Positions 36,250 to 44,879 of a DNA stretch of 64,000 bases are shown here, in pieces. The notes under the pieces are model-generated. The model was not told where the DNA came from and did no database searches. It worked only from the letters and a program-made list of their open reading frames with translations. Position 1 is the stretch's first letter; each line of letters starts with the position of its first letter. This DNA comes from Terriglobia bacterium (lineage in GTDB: Bacteria; Acidobacteriota; Terriglobia; Acidiferrales; UBA7541). The stretch covers positions 43,794 through 107,793 of the forward strand of contig JAIQGG010000007.1 in the NCBI GenBank assembly GCA_020072785.1, read 5' to 3'. Position numbers and translations under genes: made by a program.

Positions 36250-37383
36250 ATGACCGATCTTTCCCTTGGGGAGCGCGCCAAGCCGTTTTCGCGGCGGACT
36301 TTTCTGGCCGGGACATCGTGGTGCGCGGCGGCCTACGCGCTGGCGCGGCTGATCCCCACGCCGGCGCTGGCGGCATCGCTGGCCGCGGATGCGCGGGTGG
36401 CGCAGGCGCCGCTGGTGGACAAGGGCTTTGCGGCCGTGCGCAAGATCGGCGAGGGACTGTACGCGACGATCTCCGACGGGTCCAAGGGCGCGCAAACGAT
36501 GTGCAACGGCGGCTTCCTCGCGGGGAAGGACGGGGCGCTGCTGATCGAGGGCTATGCCAGCACGGCGGGCGCGGCGTTCCAGTTGGAGGCCCTGCGCATG
36601 GTGAGCCAGGCTCCGGTGCACGCGGCGCTGAACACCCATTATCACTTCGACCATTCGCTGGGCAACGCCTTCTACGGCGGACAGAATATCCCGCTCTGGG
36701 GACACGCCCAGACAGCCAGCCGGATCGCCTCGAGCTACATTCCACTGCAGGGAACGGACCGTGCGGCGGTGCTGGCTCCTCTGGAGAAGCGCGCGAAGGA
36801 AGCGAAGTCGGAGACCGAACGGCAGCATGCGCAGAGCGACGTGCGCACCATGGGCTCGGTTTTCGATATTCTGCAGAACGCCGTGCTGGCGGTGCCCAAT
36901 CACCCCCTGGACCCCGCAAAGCTGCCCTTGACGGTGGACCTGGGCGGAGTGCGGGCCGTGCTGGAGAGTTTCCCGGGGCATTCGGGCACCGACATCATCG
37001 TGAGCGTGCCGGAGCAGAACGTGGTGTACGCGGGCGACCTGCTCTTCCACGGCATGTATCCGGTGTGCTTCGATGAAAAAGCCACGGTTTCCGGCTGGCG
37101 CGCGACGCTGAAGACCTTCGCGTCCTACAGCAAGGAGACGCTCTTCGTGCCGGGACACGGGCAGATTTGCGGGCAGGATGGGATCCAGCAGTTGCGCGAC
37201 ATTTTTGATGACCTCTCGGAGCAGGCGGAGAAGCTGTACCAGGCGGGGGTGCCGGCGGAAGCGGCGGCGCACCTCTACACCCCGCCGGAAAAATTCAAGA
37301 GCCTGGGGATTTTTGCGTGGGGCTTCACCATCGGCCCGGCGATCACCAAGCTGTACGAGGAGTGGCAGGGCAAAAAAGCCTGA
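36250..37383 (+). CDS. Tat-exported metallo-beta-lactamase-fold hydrolase
   Basis: A 377-aa protein. GGAGGAGCC precedes ATG 36250. The N-terminus SRRTFLAGTSWCAAAYALA has a twin-arginine export signal. The MBL metal site is THYHFDHSLGN (HxHxDH), with FPGHSGTDI and VVYAGDLLF further on and FVPGHG near the end. Members hydrolyse varied substrates (lactams, thioesters, sulfate esters); none can be chosen here. The preceding 36032-36249 stretch holds TAGAAT, a possible -10 box, and little else. Confidence 0.85.
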   Translation: MTDLSLGERAKPFSRRTFLAGTSWCAAAYALARLIPTPALAASLAADARVAQAPLVDKGFAAVRKIGEGLYATISDGSKGAQTMCNGGFLAGKDGALLIEGYASTAGAAFQLEALRMVSQAPVHAALNTHYHFDHSLGNAFYGGQNIPLWGHAQTASRIASSYIPLQGTDRAAVLAPLEKRAKEAKSETERQHAQSDVRTMGSVFDILQNAVLAVPNHPLDPAKLPLTVDLGGVRAVLESFPGHSGTDIIVSVPEQNVVYAGDLLFHGMYPVCFDEKATVSGWRATLKTFASYSKETLFVPGHGQICGQDGIQQLRDIFDDLSEQAEKLYQAGVPAEAAAHLYTPPEKFKSLGIFAWGFTIGPAITKLYEEWQGKKA

Positions 37384-37419
37384 CCGGGATGGCCTGCTTT
37401 CGCCCGCAGGGAACGCGGG

Positions 37420-38226
37420 TCAGCGCTGGAGCGGGGCCGCGGGGTAGCGGCGGGCGATGTCGGCGGCGACGCGCTGCATTTCGGCGTGCACCAGGGTATT
37501 GCTGGCGAGGATGGAGCGGCCGCCGAGGCGGTAGGGCTCCCCGGCGAGGTCGCTGATCTTTCCGCCGGCCTCTTCGACGAGCAGCACTCCGGCAGCGGTG
37601 TCCCAGGGCTTCAGGCCGAACTCCCAGAACGCGTCGAAGCGCCCGGCGGCCACGCAGGCCAGATCGAGCGCGGCGGAGCCGTCGCGGCGCACGCCGTGGG
37701 AGCGCAGCGTGAAATCCCAGTAGTAGTGGATGTTGGGATGGGCCTGGCGCTTGTGGTTGGGAAAGCCCGTGCAGAGCAGGCTGGTGGCCAGGGTGGCGTT
37801 CTTGGAAACGCGCATGGGTTGGCCGTTGAAGGTGGCGCCTGCGCCGCGCGCGGCGGCGAAGAGTTCGTCGTAGATGGGGTTGTAGACCACGCCGGCGAGG
37901 AGCGCGTCGCCCTGCGCGAGGGCAATGGAGACGGCGAAGCAGGGGTAGCCGTGGGCGAAATTCGTGGTGCCGTCGAGCGGGTCGACGTGCCAGCAGAATT
38001 CCGAAGCGCTCTCGCGCCCGCTGCCCTCTTCCGCGGCGATGCCGTGTTCCGGAAAATATTTGTGCAGGCGCGTGACGATGACCTCCTCGGCGCGCCGGTC
38101 GGCTTGCGTCACCAGGTCAAAATCGCCCTTGTAGGCGATGTCCGGGGGACGCGCGTACTCCTCGCGCAGGACCTTCCCGGCTTCCCGGGCGATTTCGACG
38201 GCGGCTTCGAGATAGTTCTTAGACAT
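37420..38226 (-). CDS. suhB: inositol monophosphatase family protein
   Basis: A 268-aa enzyme of usual length. The Mg-binding acidic residues are E67 (AAEEGSG) and the box DPLDGTTNF at 82-90; WDTAAG in the C-terminal half completes the site. It removes phosphate from inositol-1-phosphate or related sugar phosphates; SuhB also takes part in rRNA antitermination in Escherichia coli. It is convergent with the MBL gene. Confidence 0.93.
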   Translation of the reverse strand: MSKNYLEAAVEIAREAGKVLREEYARPPDIAYKGDFDLVTQADRRAEEVIVTRLHKYFPEHGIAAEEGSGRESASEFCWHVDPLDGTTNFAHGYPCFAVSIALAQGDALLAGVVYNPIYDELFAAARGAGATFNGQPMRVSKNATLATSLLCTGFPNHKRQAHPNIHYYWDFTLRSHGVRRDGSAALDLACVAAGRFDAFWEFGLKPWDTAAGVLLVEEAGGKISDLAGEPYRLGGRSILASNTLVHAEMQRVAADIARRYPAAPLQR

Positions 38227-38342
38227 GTCGGATGCTCGGGAACAGCGTCTGCTTCTTACTCCGCGTACTGCGCGAATCCCTTCTCCACTTTACCATCTGC
38301 AGCAAAGAAGAACAGTTCCGCGGCAATGGCTTCGCCCTCGCG

Positions 38343-39317
38343 CTATTCCGGTGCGGTGAAATAGCCTTTGCGGTGCCGGACTTCGTAGTCGCCCTGGACT
38401 TTGACTTCGATGGTGCGGAAGGAGCCGGCGGGGCCGCGCGGCTTCGGGTAGTAGGCCAGGCGGTACTGGGTGCGCAGCTCGCGGTCGATGCGCTCGAAGA
38501 TGGCGTCGAGGTCCTGCGAGGAATCCGGAAAAAACAGGGCGCCGCCGGTGGTGTCGGTAATGGTCTCCAGGGCGTGTTCGCCGGCGGTATTGCGGCCGCT
38601 CTCGCCCCGGATGGAGCGGATGACGATGGTGTAGAGGAGCGCGCCGGAGCGCACGGCCTCCTTGCGCGCGGTGTCGAAATCGGAGTGGCTGGTAGTTTCC
38701 CCGGCGTCGGTGACCAGGATGATGACGCGGCGGCGCTCGTCGCCGCGGCGCTCGAGGGCCCGGGCGCCGAGCAGCACGGCGTCATAGATTGAGGTGCCGG
38801 CGCCCTCGGAGACGCGGCGGACGGCGCTCTGCAATCGCGCCACGTCGTTGGTGAAGGGCACCAGCTGCGTGACCGTTTCGTCAAATTCGTAGAGGGCCAT
38901 TTGGTCGCTCGTGCGCAGGACCTGGCGGATGAAGCGCGCAGCGGCTTCGCGCTCGGCAGCCATCTCCTTCTGCGCGCTGAGGCTGGAATCGATCATCAAA
39001 ACGAGATCGAGGGGCTGCTGGGTTTCGGATTCGAAGACCTCGATCTTCTGCGGCACGCCCTCTTCTTCGATGACAAAGGCGCCGCGGGTCAGATCGGGCA
39101 CCGGGCGGTGACGGGCGTCGGAGACGCTGACGAGGACGTTGACCAGGTCGACCTGCACGCGGATGCGGCCTCGTTCCTGCTGCAAGGCTGCGTCGGCGCG
39201 GCCCCGCGCCGCGCGGGGCTCGGCGCCGCGCAGGAGAGACAAGGGAAGAAGCGTGGCCGCGGCCGCGAGGAGCAGCAGGCCGAAGAAAAATGGAAAACGC
39301 CGGGACGGGAGTCGCAT
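38343..39317 (-). CDS. secreted VWFA-related protein (acidobacterial type)
   Basis: A 324-aa protein with a signal peptide (PFFFGLLLLAAAATLLPLSL), VQVDLVNVLVSVSDARHRPV and LTRGAFVIEEEG. The MIDAS motif is intact as D110-S-S-L-S. The C-terminus has ELRTQYRLAYYPKPRG and RHRKGYFTAP. It is the fourth copy in the window. The ATG follows the moaE stop directly, so it appears to be the last gene of a moaD-moaE-VWFA transcript, an odd partnership. Confidence 0.9.
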   Translation of the reverse strand: MRLPSRRFPFFFGLLLLAAAATLLPLSLLRGAEPRAARGRADAALQQERGRIRVQVDLVNVLVSVSDARHRPVPDLTRGAFVIEEEGVPQKIEVFESETQQPLDLVLMIDSSLSAQKEMAAEREAAARFIRQVLRTSDQMALYEFDETVTQLVPFTNDVARLQSAVRRVSEGAGTSIYDAVLLGARALERRGDERRRVIILVTDAGETTSHSDFDTARKEAVRSGALLYTIVIRSIRGESGRNTAGEHALETITDTTGGALFFPDSSQDLDAIFERIDRELRTQYRLAYYPKPRGPAGSFRTIEVKVQGDYEVRHRKGYFTAPE

Positions 39318-39812
39318 CTAGGAGTGAGACTCCGGCGGAGGCGGCGGGGTTGCCGGGGGGGTGGGAGGCATTTCGCCGTCGGCCCAGACGGCGCCGTCCG
39401 CGAAGAACTCCTTTTTCCAGATGGGCACGGTTTTCTTGAGGGTGTCGATGGCCAAGCGGCAGGCCTCGAAGGCCGGGCCGCGGTGCGGAGCACTGACGGC
39501 AATGAAGACGCTGGTCTCGCCGATCTCCAGCTTTCCCAGGCGGTGCACGATGGCCACGCGGTCGATGGCCAAGCGGGAGTGCATCTCGGCGGCGATCTCG
39601 CGCATCTTGGCCAGGGCCATGGCCTCGTAGCCCTCGTATTCGAGATAGAGCGTGGCGCGCCCGCGGGAGTTGTTGCGCACGCAGCCGTCGAAGGTGGCCA
39701 CGGCCCCGTCGCCGGGGGCGCGCACGTGGGCGATGAGAGCCAGCGGCTCGATGGGCTCGCGGACGAGCCGGATGAGGTCCTGGGCGTTGCTCATGGGGCT
39801 GGGCGGCGTCAT
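39318..39812 (-). CDS. moaE: molybdopterin synthase catalytic subunit
   Basis: A protein of about 164 aa. EPIEPLALIAHVRAPGDGA, LYLEYEGYEAMALAKM, VAIVHRLGKLEIGE and HRGPAFEACRLAIDTLKKTVPIWKKE (given here in parts) include the conserved H-R and the lysines of the active site. It inserts sulfur into cPMP together with MoaD. ATG 39812 is chosen; a GTG at 39836 would overlap the moaD stop. A proline-rich tail of about 15 residues is unusual. moaA, moaB and moaC are not in the window. Confidence 0.92.
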   Translation of the reverse strand: MTPPSPMSNAQDLIRLVREPIEPLALIAHVRAPGDGAVATFDGCVRNNSRGRATLYLEYEGYEAMALAKMREIAAEMHSRLAIDRVAIVHRLGKLEIGETSVFIAVSAPHRGPAFEACRLAIDTLKKTVPIWKKEFFADGAVWADGEMPPTPPATPPPPPESHS

Positions 39813-39825
39813 GGCGGGATGCTTA

Positions 39826-40071
39826 TCAGCCTCCACTCACGGGAGGAAGGAAGGCGACTTCGTCACCGGAGGCCAGCGGCGCGCTCCAGGGGGCGAATTC
39901 CTGGTTGCGCGAGGCAACCAGAGAAGGCCGGTAAGGGGCGAGCTCGGGGTGGAGCTGGCGATAGCGGGTAAAGAGATCTTCGATGCGTGCGCCTTCGACC
40001 ATGTTCACGGAGTCCTCCGCGCGTCCCACGATCTCCTTGAGGCGGCCGAAGAAGAGTACGCGTATCTGCAT
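39826..40071 (-). CDS. moaD: molybdopterin synthase sulfur-carrier subunit
   Basis: An 81-aa ubiquitin-like protein, MQIRVLFFGRLKEIVGRAED at the start and ending LPPVSGG, the C-terminal Gly-Gly that is thiocarboxylated. It donates sulfur to MoaE. Its end lies 14 bp before moaE ATG 39812, or overlaps moaE if the GTG start is used. Confidence 0.93.
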   Translation of the reverse strand: MQIRVLFFGRLKEIVGRAEDSVNMVEGARIEDLFTRYRQLHPELAPYRPSLVASRNQEFAPWSAPLASGDEVAFLPPVSGG

Positions 40072-40230
40072 AAAGCCTTCCGGATGATTCTAACCTGCCG
40101 GGAGCGCTGCGGGCCACTGCCAGAAAGACGGCCGGCGGAATTGCCGGTTTGTGCTTGACCGCAGGCGAAGGGGGTCGTAGGTTTCGAGAGGGACCACTTC
40201 CCTTTCGCGCGGGCCACGAGGAAATCAACG

Positions 40231-41184
40231 ATGAAGATTCTGGTGACGGGAGCGAGCGGGCTGGTGGGGACCGCGCTGGGCAAGGCGCTGGCGCGCGACG
40301 GGCATACGGTCTGCCGGCTGCTGCGCCCGGGGAGCCGGACGGCCAGCGAAAAGGGCGCCGCTGCCGGAACCGGCTTCGATGTGGCGTGGAATCCTGCGAC
40401 GGGCGAGATGGGCGGAGCGGCCGTCGGCGCCGACGCGGTAGTGCATCTGGCGGGGGCGCCGATTGCGGAAGGACGCTGGACGGCGGGGCGGAAAGAGCTG
40501 CTGCGTTCGAGCCGGGTGGAGACGACGCGGGCGCTGGTGAATGCGCTCGCGAAGATGAGCGTGCGGCCGCGGGTGCTGGTGTGCGCTTCGGCGACCGGCT
40601 ACTACGGCGACCGCGGGGAGGAAGTGCTCACGGAGGAGAGTCCCGCGGGCACGGATTTCCTGGCGGGCATCGGACAGCAGTGGGAAGGGGAAGCGGTGAA
40701 GGCGGAAGTTCTGGGGATCCGCGTGGTGCGCGCGCGCCTGGGCATGGTGCTGGCCAGGCATGGCGGGGCGCTGGCGAAGATGCTGCTGCCCTTCCGCTTG
40801 GGCGTGGGCGGGCGGTTCGGCTCCGGGCGGCAGTGGATGCCCTGGGTGACGCTGGAAGACGTCGTGGGCATCTTCCGCTTCGCGCTGGAGGAGGCCCCGG
40901 CGGGAAGCGTGCTGAGCCGCATGCCGCTGAGCGGCGCCGTGAACGCGGTGGCGCCTCAACCGGTGCGCAACGCTGAGTTCACCCAGGCGCTGGCGCGGGC
41001 CCTGCATCGCCCGGCGATCTTTCCCGTGCCGGCGCTGGCTCTGCGCCTGACGCTGGGCGAGATGGCCGGCGCGCTGCTGCTCTCCAGCCAGCGCGTGCTG
41101 CCGCAAAAGCTCGAGCAGTGCGGCTATCGCTTCCGCCATCCGGAACTGCGCGCGGCGCTCGCCGCCGTCCTCGCCGCGGATTGA
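40231..41184 (+). CDS. TIGR01777-type NAD-dependent epimerase/SDR protein
   Basis: A 317-aa extended SDR. MKILVTGASGLVGTALGKAL is the Rossmann loop; VVHLAGAPIAEGRW, SASATGYYGD-like (CASATGYYGDRGEE) and PWVTLEDVVGIF are typical of the YfcH/SDR39U family, as is the C-terminal PAIFPVPALALRLTLGEMA. Plant and cyanobacterial members act in plastid or cell division; the bacterial function is unknown. It is divergent from moaD. Confidence 0.9.
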   Translation: MKILVTGASGLVGTALGKALARDGHTVCRLLRPGSRTASEKGAAAGTGFDVAWNPATGEMGGAAVGADAVVHLAGAPIAEGRWTAGRKELLRSSRVETTRALVNALAKMSVRPRVLVCASATGYYGDRGEEVLTEESPAGTDFLAGIGQQWEGEAVKAEVLGIRVVRARLGMVLARHGGALAKMLLPFRLGVGGRFGSGRQWMPWVTLEDVVGIFRFALEEAPAGSVLSRMPLSGAVNAVAPQPVRNAEFTQALARALHRPAIFPVPALALRLTLGEMAGALLLSSQRVLPQKLEQCGYRFRHPELRAALAAVLAAD

Positions 41185-41237
41185 ACGGCAGGGCTCTCCT
41201 TCGATTGCACGGTTTAACTGTTCGACCGTTCTACTTT

Positions 41238-41642
41238 TCAACTCTTCGGGCGGTCGGGGTCGAGACGCTCGAGCAGGACGTCGAGGTTGGACTCATCCAC
41301 AAAGAGCTGCGCCCCTCTGCCGGCTCTATCGCCGGCCGGAGGTGCGGCAAGGGATTCGTCCTCGTCGAAGGCCTGGAAGAGACGCAGCTTGGCCACCGCG
41401 TACTCTTCGGTCCCCGTGAGGGCGTGGCCGGCGCGCTTCTTCCACGCTTCCACCGCGGCGCCATCTACGAAGATGCGCAGGGGGAAGGTGGCTTTGCGAT
41501 CGGCGGAGATCATATAGCAGTATTCGGTGCCGGACTTGGCTCCGCGGCACACGCGCTCCACTTCGAAAAAGTAGTATTGGAAGACATAGCCGGTCGCCGC
41601 GGAATACGCTTTTACGCGGCGGGCAGCGTCGGGGCGAGGCAT
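41238..41642 (-). CDS. hypothetical protein
   Basis: A 134-aa soluble protein, not recognised. It reads as one alpha/beta domain: YVFQYYFFEVERVCRG, EYCYMISADRKATFPLRIFV, HALTGTEEYAVAKLRLFQAF, then an acidic tail ending LFVDESNLDVLLERLDP. Convergent with the epimerase gene. The compact hydrophobic pattern and codon use suggest a real gene. Confidence 0.6.
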   Translation of the reverse strand: MPRPDAARRVKAYSAATGYVFQYYFFEVERVCRGAKSGTEYCYMISADRKATFPLRIFVDGAAVEAWKKRAGHALTGTEEYAVAKLRLFQAFDEDESLAAPPAGDRAGRGAQLFVDESNLDVLLERLDPDRPKS

Positions 41643-41970
41643 GGGCGGATTATTCGGTGTGCGGTGGAGTCTGTCAATGGATGGCCAGCGAAGATTTGCA
41701 GGTAGTCGGAGATGGAAGAATCAATAAAGGAATTCCGAAGTGGGAATGAGCCATCCTGGTGCAGTGCCAAAACGAAACTTTCCACTGCCATACTCGGCCA
41801 CGAGAATTCGCGCTAAGCTTACTGCGGTTTGCAAGAATACAGCCAGACATCTCCCATAACTCTTTGTTCCACAGTTGCTTAGAGATAAGTCATGGCTCCT
41901 CCAATGGAGCCCTGCGGCCAAAAACCATTCTTCGACGTTCGCTGGCCCTTCGCCTGCTTTTCTTGCGGGC
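41643..41970. other. 328-bp stretch without a gene
   Basis: This stretch is less GC-rich than its surroundings and separates a minus-strand gene from the lipoprotein operon. It presumably holds the promoters of the plus-strand operon. No convincing -35/-10 pair, hairpin, tRNA or riboswitch is seen. A TTG at 41875 opens the lipoprotein frame but lacks a ribosome-binding site. Confidence 0.5.
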
Positions 41971-44301
41971 ATGCCGCCCCTCTCCGAGCATCGCAAACGA
42001 ATCGTTGCCGCACACGGATTTCTTGTTCTCCTCACGGCGAGTGCGTGCACGCTGGGCTGCGGCGGGGGAGGCGCAAGCCCTGTAGCGCCCCCGCCGCCTT
42101 CACCTCCCCCTTCTCCGCCCCCGGCGGTAACGGTGAACCTGACGCCCGGGAGTGCCTCCATCCTCTTGGGCAACACGCAAGCGTTCACGGCCACGGTCAG
42201 CGGCACAACCGACGCCGCCGTCTCCTGGACGGTGAACGGCGTGGCCGGAGGTAATGCCACCCTGGGAACGATCTCCGCCGCCGGGCTGTACACCGCCCCG
42301 GCCGATCTGCCGTCTCCCGCCACGGTAGAGGTGCGTGCCACCAGCCATGCCGATAGCACCCGGTACGCCGCAGCGCAAGTCACCGTCACCAGCGACATTG
42401 CCCTCAGCCTCGCGCCGGGCGCGGCCAGCGTGGAGCTGGGCGCGGTGCAGAGTTTTCACGCCACGCTCGCAAGCAGCGGCCATCCGGACACCGCGGTGCG
42501 CTGGAGCCTCAGCGGAGCGGCATGTCCGGCGGCCTGCGGCGCGGTGGATGGCAGCGGCAACTACACGGCGCCAGCGATCCTGCCCTCCTCGCCAAGCGTC
42601 ACCGTCACCGCGCGGAGCGCCGCGGACAGTTCCAAACAGGCCACGGCGACAATCAACATAACCAGCAGCTTCATTCTGACAATTGCGGCGCCGGCGAGCG
42701 AGCCCGCGGGCGGAACGGCCAGCCTCACGGCCACGCTGCAGCCGGTCTCCGGCTCGAACCCGGATTCGGTGCTGAGTTGGTCGCTCTCCGGGGCGGGCTG
42801 CACGGGGAGCGCCTGCGGCACCCTGACCAGCACCGGCAGCGCTTCGTCCGCGGGCGGCGCTACCACCGCCTCGGCCACGTACACCGCGCCGGCCACGCAG
42901 CCGAATCCGGCGAGCGTGGTCATCACCGTGACCCCCGCGGCCGATCCCGCGCGAAAGGTCCAGGCCACGGTGACCATTACAGCCGTGGTATCGGTCGGCG
43001 TCTCGCCTGCCTCCGCCACGCGGGCGATAAACCACCGCCTCACGCTGAGCGTGACGGTCGGGGGAACGGCGAATGCCACCGTCACCTGGAACGTCAACGG
43101 CGTGGCCGGCGGTAACGCCGGCGTGGGACAAATCTGCGTGGCCGGCTCAAACCCCTGCCAGGCCGTGACCACCAGCAGCAACGCCCAGGTGGACTACCTC
43201 GCGCCCGGCGCTCTGCCCCTGCCCAATCCGGTGACCGTGCAGGCGGTCAGCCAGGCCGATCCCACCAAGAACGCCGCGGCGCAGATCACCATCATCGCCC
43301 ACATCCTGGTGACCGTCGCGCCGGCCAGCGTGACGCTCGCGCCCGCGGCGGCGCAGGCATTCGCCGCCAGCGTTCTGGGCACGGACAACCAAAACGTCGT
43401 CTGGCAAGTGCAGGGCGCGGCCTGCGGCGGCGCCGGAGCGCCCTGCGGAACGATCAACGCCAACGGCATCTATACCGCGCCGGTCAGCGCGCCGTCGCCG
43501 AACACCCTGCAAGTGGTGGCCGTCAGTTCCGAGGACACTGCGCAGACGGGTACGGCCAACGTCACTTTGACGTCCGGCCCGGCCATTCTGGGGCTCCTCC
43601 CGGCGAGCATCTATGCCGGGGGTACGGCGGGATTCACGCTGAAAACGGAGGGCAGCGGGTTTGTCGCGGCGAGTCCGGGGCCGGGTTCGACGCTGCTCCT
43701 TGGCGGAGCAGCGCGCACCACTACGTGCAACTCGGCGCTGGAATGCACCGCGGCGGTGGCCCCCGCGGACGTGGCCGCGGCGGGCACGCTGGCAGTGCAG
43801 GTCAGGAATCCGGACGGCTCGCTCTCGAACAGCGTCTCGCTGGTGGTTCTGGCGGCGCCGGGCAGCGCGGAAGTGATCGCGCTGACGGCCGCCGCACCGC
43901 AGGCCGGCGGAAAAGACCTCGTGGTGGTGCAGCCCACCACGGCGGGGGTTTCCTCGCCCGGCGCCAGCGTGGACCTGAACGTGGCGGCGCTGGGCCTGTT
44001 TTCGACGGCCAACAACTCCTGCACGCTCGGCGGAAATCCCGTCGCGCTGCTGCGCCCCGCGTCGGGAACCGCCGCCGTGGATATCTGTCTGTTTTCAGAG
44101 AGCGGCCTGGACACCAGCATGACCTACACGGTCTCCGGGCCGGGCGACGTCCTGGTCATCGCCAAGCAGCCGGCGGGACTGGGGATTATCCACCTGACGC
44201 TGCAGCTCGCGAGCACCACGCTGCCGGGCGCGCGCACGCTCTTCATCCAAAACACCAATCTGGACGAGACCGCGGCCAGCGGCGCCCTGGAGGTCGAGTG
44301 A
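41971..44301 (+). CDS. surface lipoprotein with tandem Big2-like immunoglobulin domains
   Basis: A 776-aa protein. The N-terminus FLVLLTASACTLGCGGGG looks like a lipoprotein signal with cysteine near residue 26-30, followed by a PPPPSPPPSPPP linker. Then come about six repeats of roughly 95 residues, each beginning V(T/S)VxPxxxxxxxG and ending with a Y(T/L)AP motif (GLYTAPA, GNYTAPA, ATYTAPA, VDYLAPG, GIYTAPV), and finally an IPT-like module (PASIYAGGTAGFTLKTEGSG). Such proteins are surface or adhesion components. The next two secreted-protein genes follow 1 and 13 bp apart. Confidence 0.8.
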   Translation: MPPLSEHRKRIVAAHGFLVLLTASACTLGCGGGGASPVAPPPPSPPPSPPPAVTVNLTPGSASILLGNTQAFTATVSGTTDAAVSWTVNGVAGGNATLGTISAAGLYTAPADLPSPATVEVRATSHADSTRYAAAQVTVTSDIALSLAPGAASVELGAVQSFHATLASSGHPDTAVRWSLSGAACPAACGAVDGSGNYTAPAILPSSPSVTVTARSAADSSKQATATINITSSFILTIAAPASEPAGGTASLTATLQPVSGSNPDSVLSWSLSGAGCTGSACGTLTSTGSASSAGGATTASATYTAPATQPNPASVVITVTPAADPARKVQATVTITAVVSVGVSPASATRAINHRLTLSVTVGGTANATVTWNVNGVAGGNAGVGQICVAGSNPCQAVTTSSNAQVDYLAPGALPLPNPVTVQAVSQADPTKNAAAQITIIAHILVTVAPASVTLAPAAAQAFAASVLGTDNQNVVWQVQGAACGGAGAPCGTINANGIYTAPVSAPSPNTLQVVAVSSEDTAQTGTANVTLTSGPAILGLLPASIYAGGTAGFTLKTEGSGFVAASPGPGSTLLLGGAARTTTCNSALECTAAVAPADVAAAGTLAVQVRNPDGSLSNSVSLVVLAAPGSAEVIALTAAAPQAGGKDLVVVQPTTAGVSSPGASVDLNVAALGLFSTANNSCTLGGNPVALLRPASGTAAVDICLFSESGLDTSMTYTVSGPGDVLVIAKQPAGLGIIHLTLQLASTTLPGARTLFIQNTNLDETAASGALEVE

Positions 44302-44302
44302 A

Positions 44303-44866
44303 ATGAACTTTGCGCAACGTCGCCGCTTTCTGTGGATCCTGTTTCTGGGCGGGCTGCTGCTCATCGCCCTGGTGGCCAACGCCACGACCTTCATCCGGCT
44401 GCCCTTCGGCGCGCTGGCGCAGCAGGCCGCGGCGGTGGCGCGCCTGCGCTGCCTCGCGACGGAGAGCCGCTGGGAGCAGGGCGTGATCTGGACGGACACG
44501 CGCTTCGCCGTGCTGGAAGCGGAGAAAGGGACGCTGCCGCGGCAGATCACGGTGCGCACCCCGGGCGGCCGGGTCGGCGGGCTGCAGGCGCACGTGGACG
44601 GCGCTCCGCGCTTCCGTCCGGGCGAAGAGGTCTACCTCTTTCTGTGGGCGCCTGCGGGCGAGCCCTACCGCGTGCTGGGCTGGGCCCAGGGCACGTTTCG
44701 CATCGCGAAGAATCCGCGGACCAGGCAGGAGACGGTCACGCAGGAATCCGCGGCGATGCCCGTCTTCGACCCGCAAAGGCGCGAGTTTCGCAGCGCAGGT
44801 TTCCGGCGGGTGCCGCTGGCGGAATTCCGCGAACGGCTGCGGCGGGCCGTGGCCGAAGCGCGATAG
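44303..44866 (+). CDS. secreted or membrane-anchored protein of unknown function
   Basis: A 187-aa protein. Residues 8-28 form a signal or anchor (FLWILFLGGLLLIALVANA). The exported part begins TTFIRLPFGALAQQAAAVAR and contains WTDTRFAVLEAEKGTLP, ITVRTPGG and RFRPGEEVYLFLW. This layout occurs in uncharacterised proteins that accompany exported matrixin-like proteases. Its ATG follows the lipoprotein stop by one base, indicating an operon. Confidence 0.7.
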   Translation: MNFAQRRRFLWILFLGGLLLIALVANATTFIRLPFGALAQQAAAVARLRCLATESRWEQGVIWTDTRFAVLEAEKGTLPRQITVRTPGGRVGGLQAHVDGAPRFRPGEEVYLFLWAPAGEPYRVLGWAQGTFRIAKNPRTRQETVTQESAAMPVFDPQRREFRSAGFRRVPLAEFRERLRRAVAEAR

Positions 44867-44879
44867 GAGGTATGCACAG

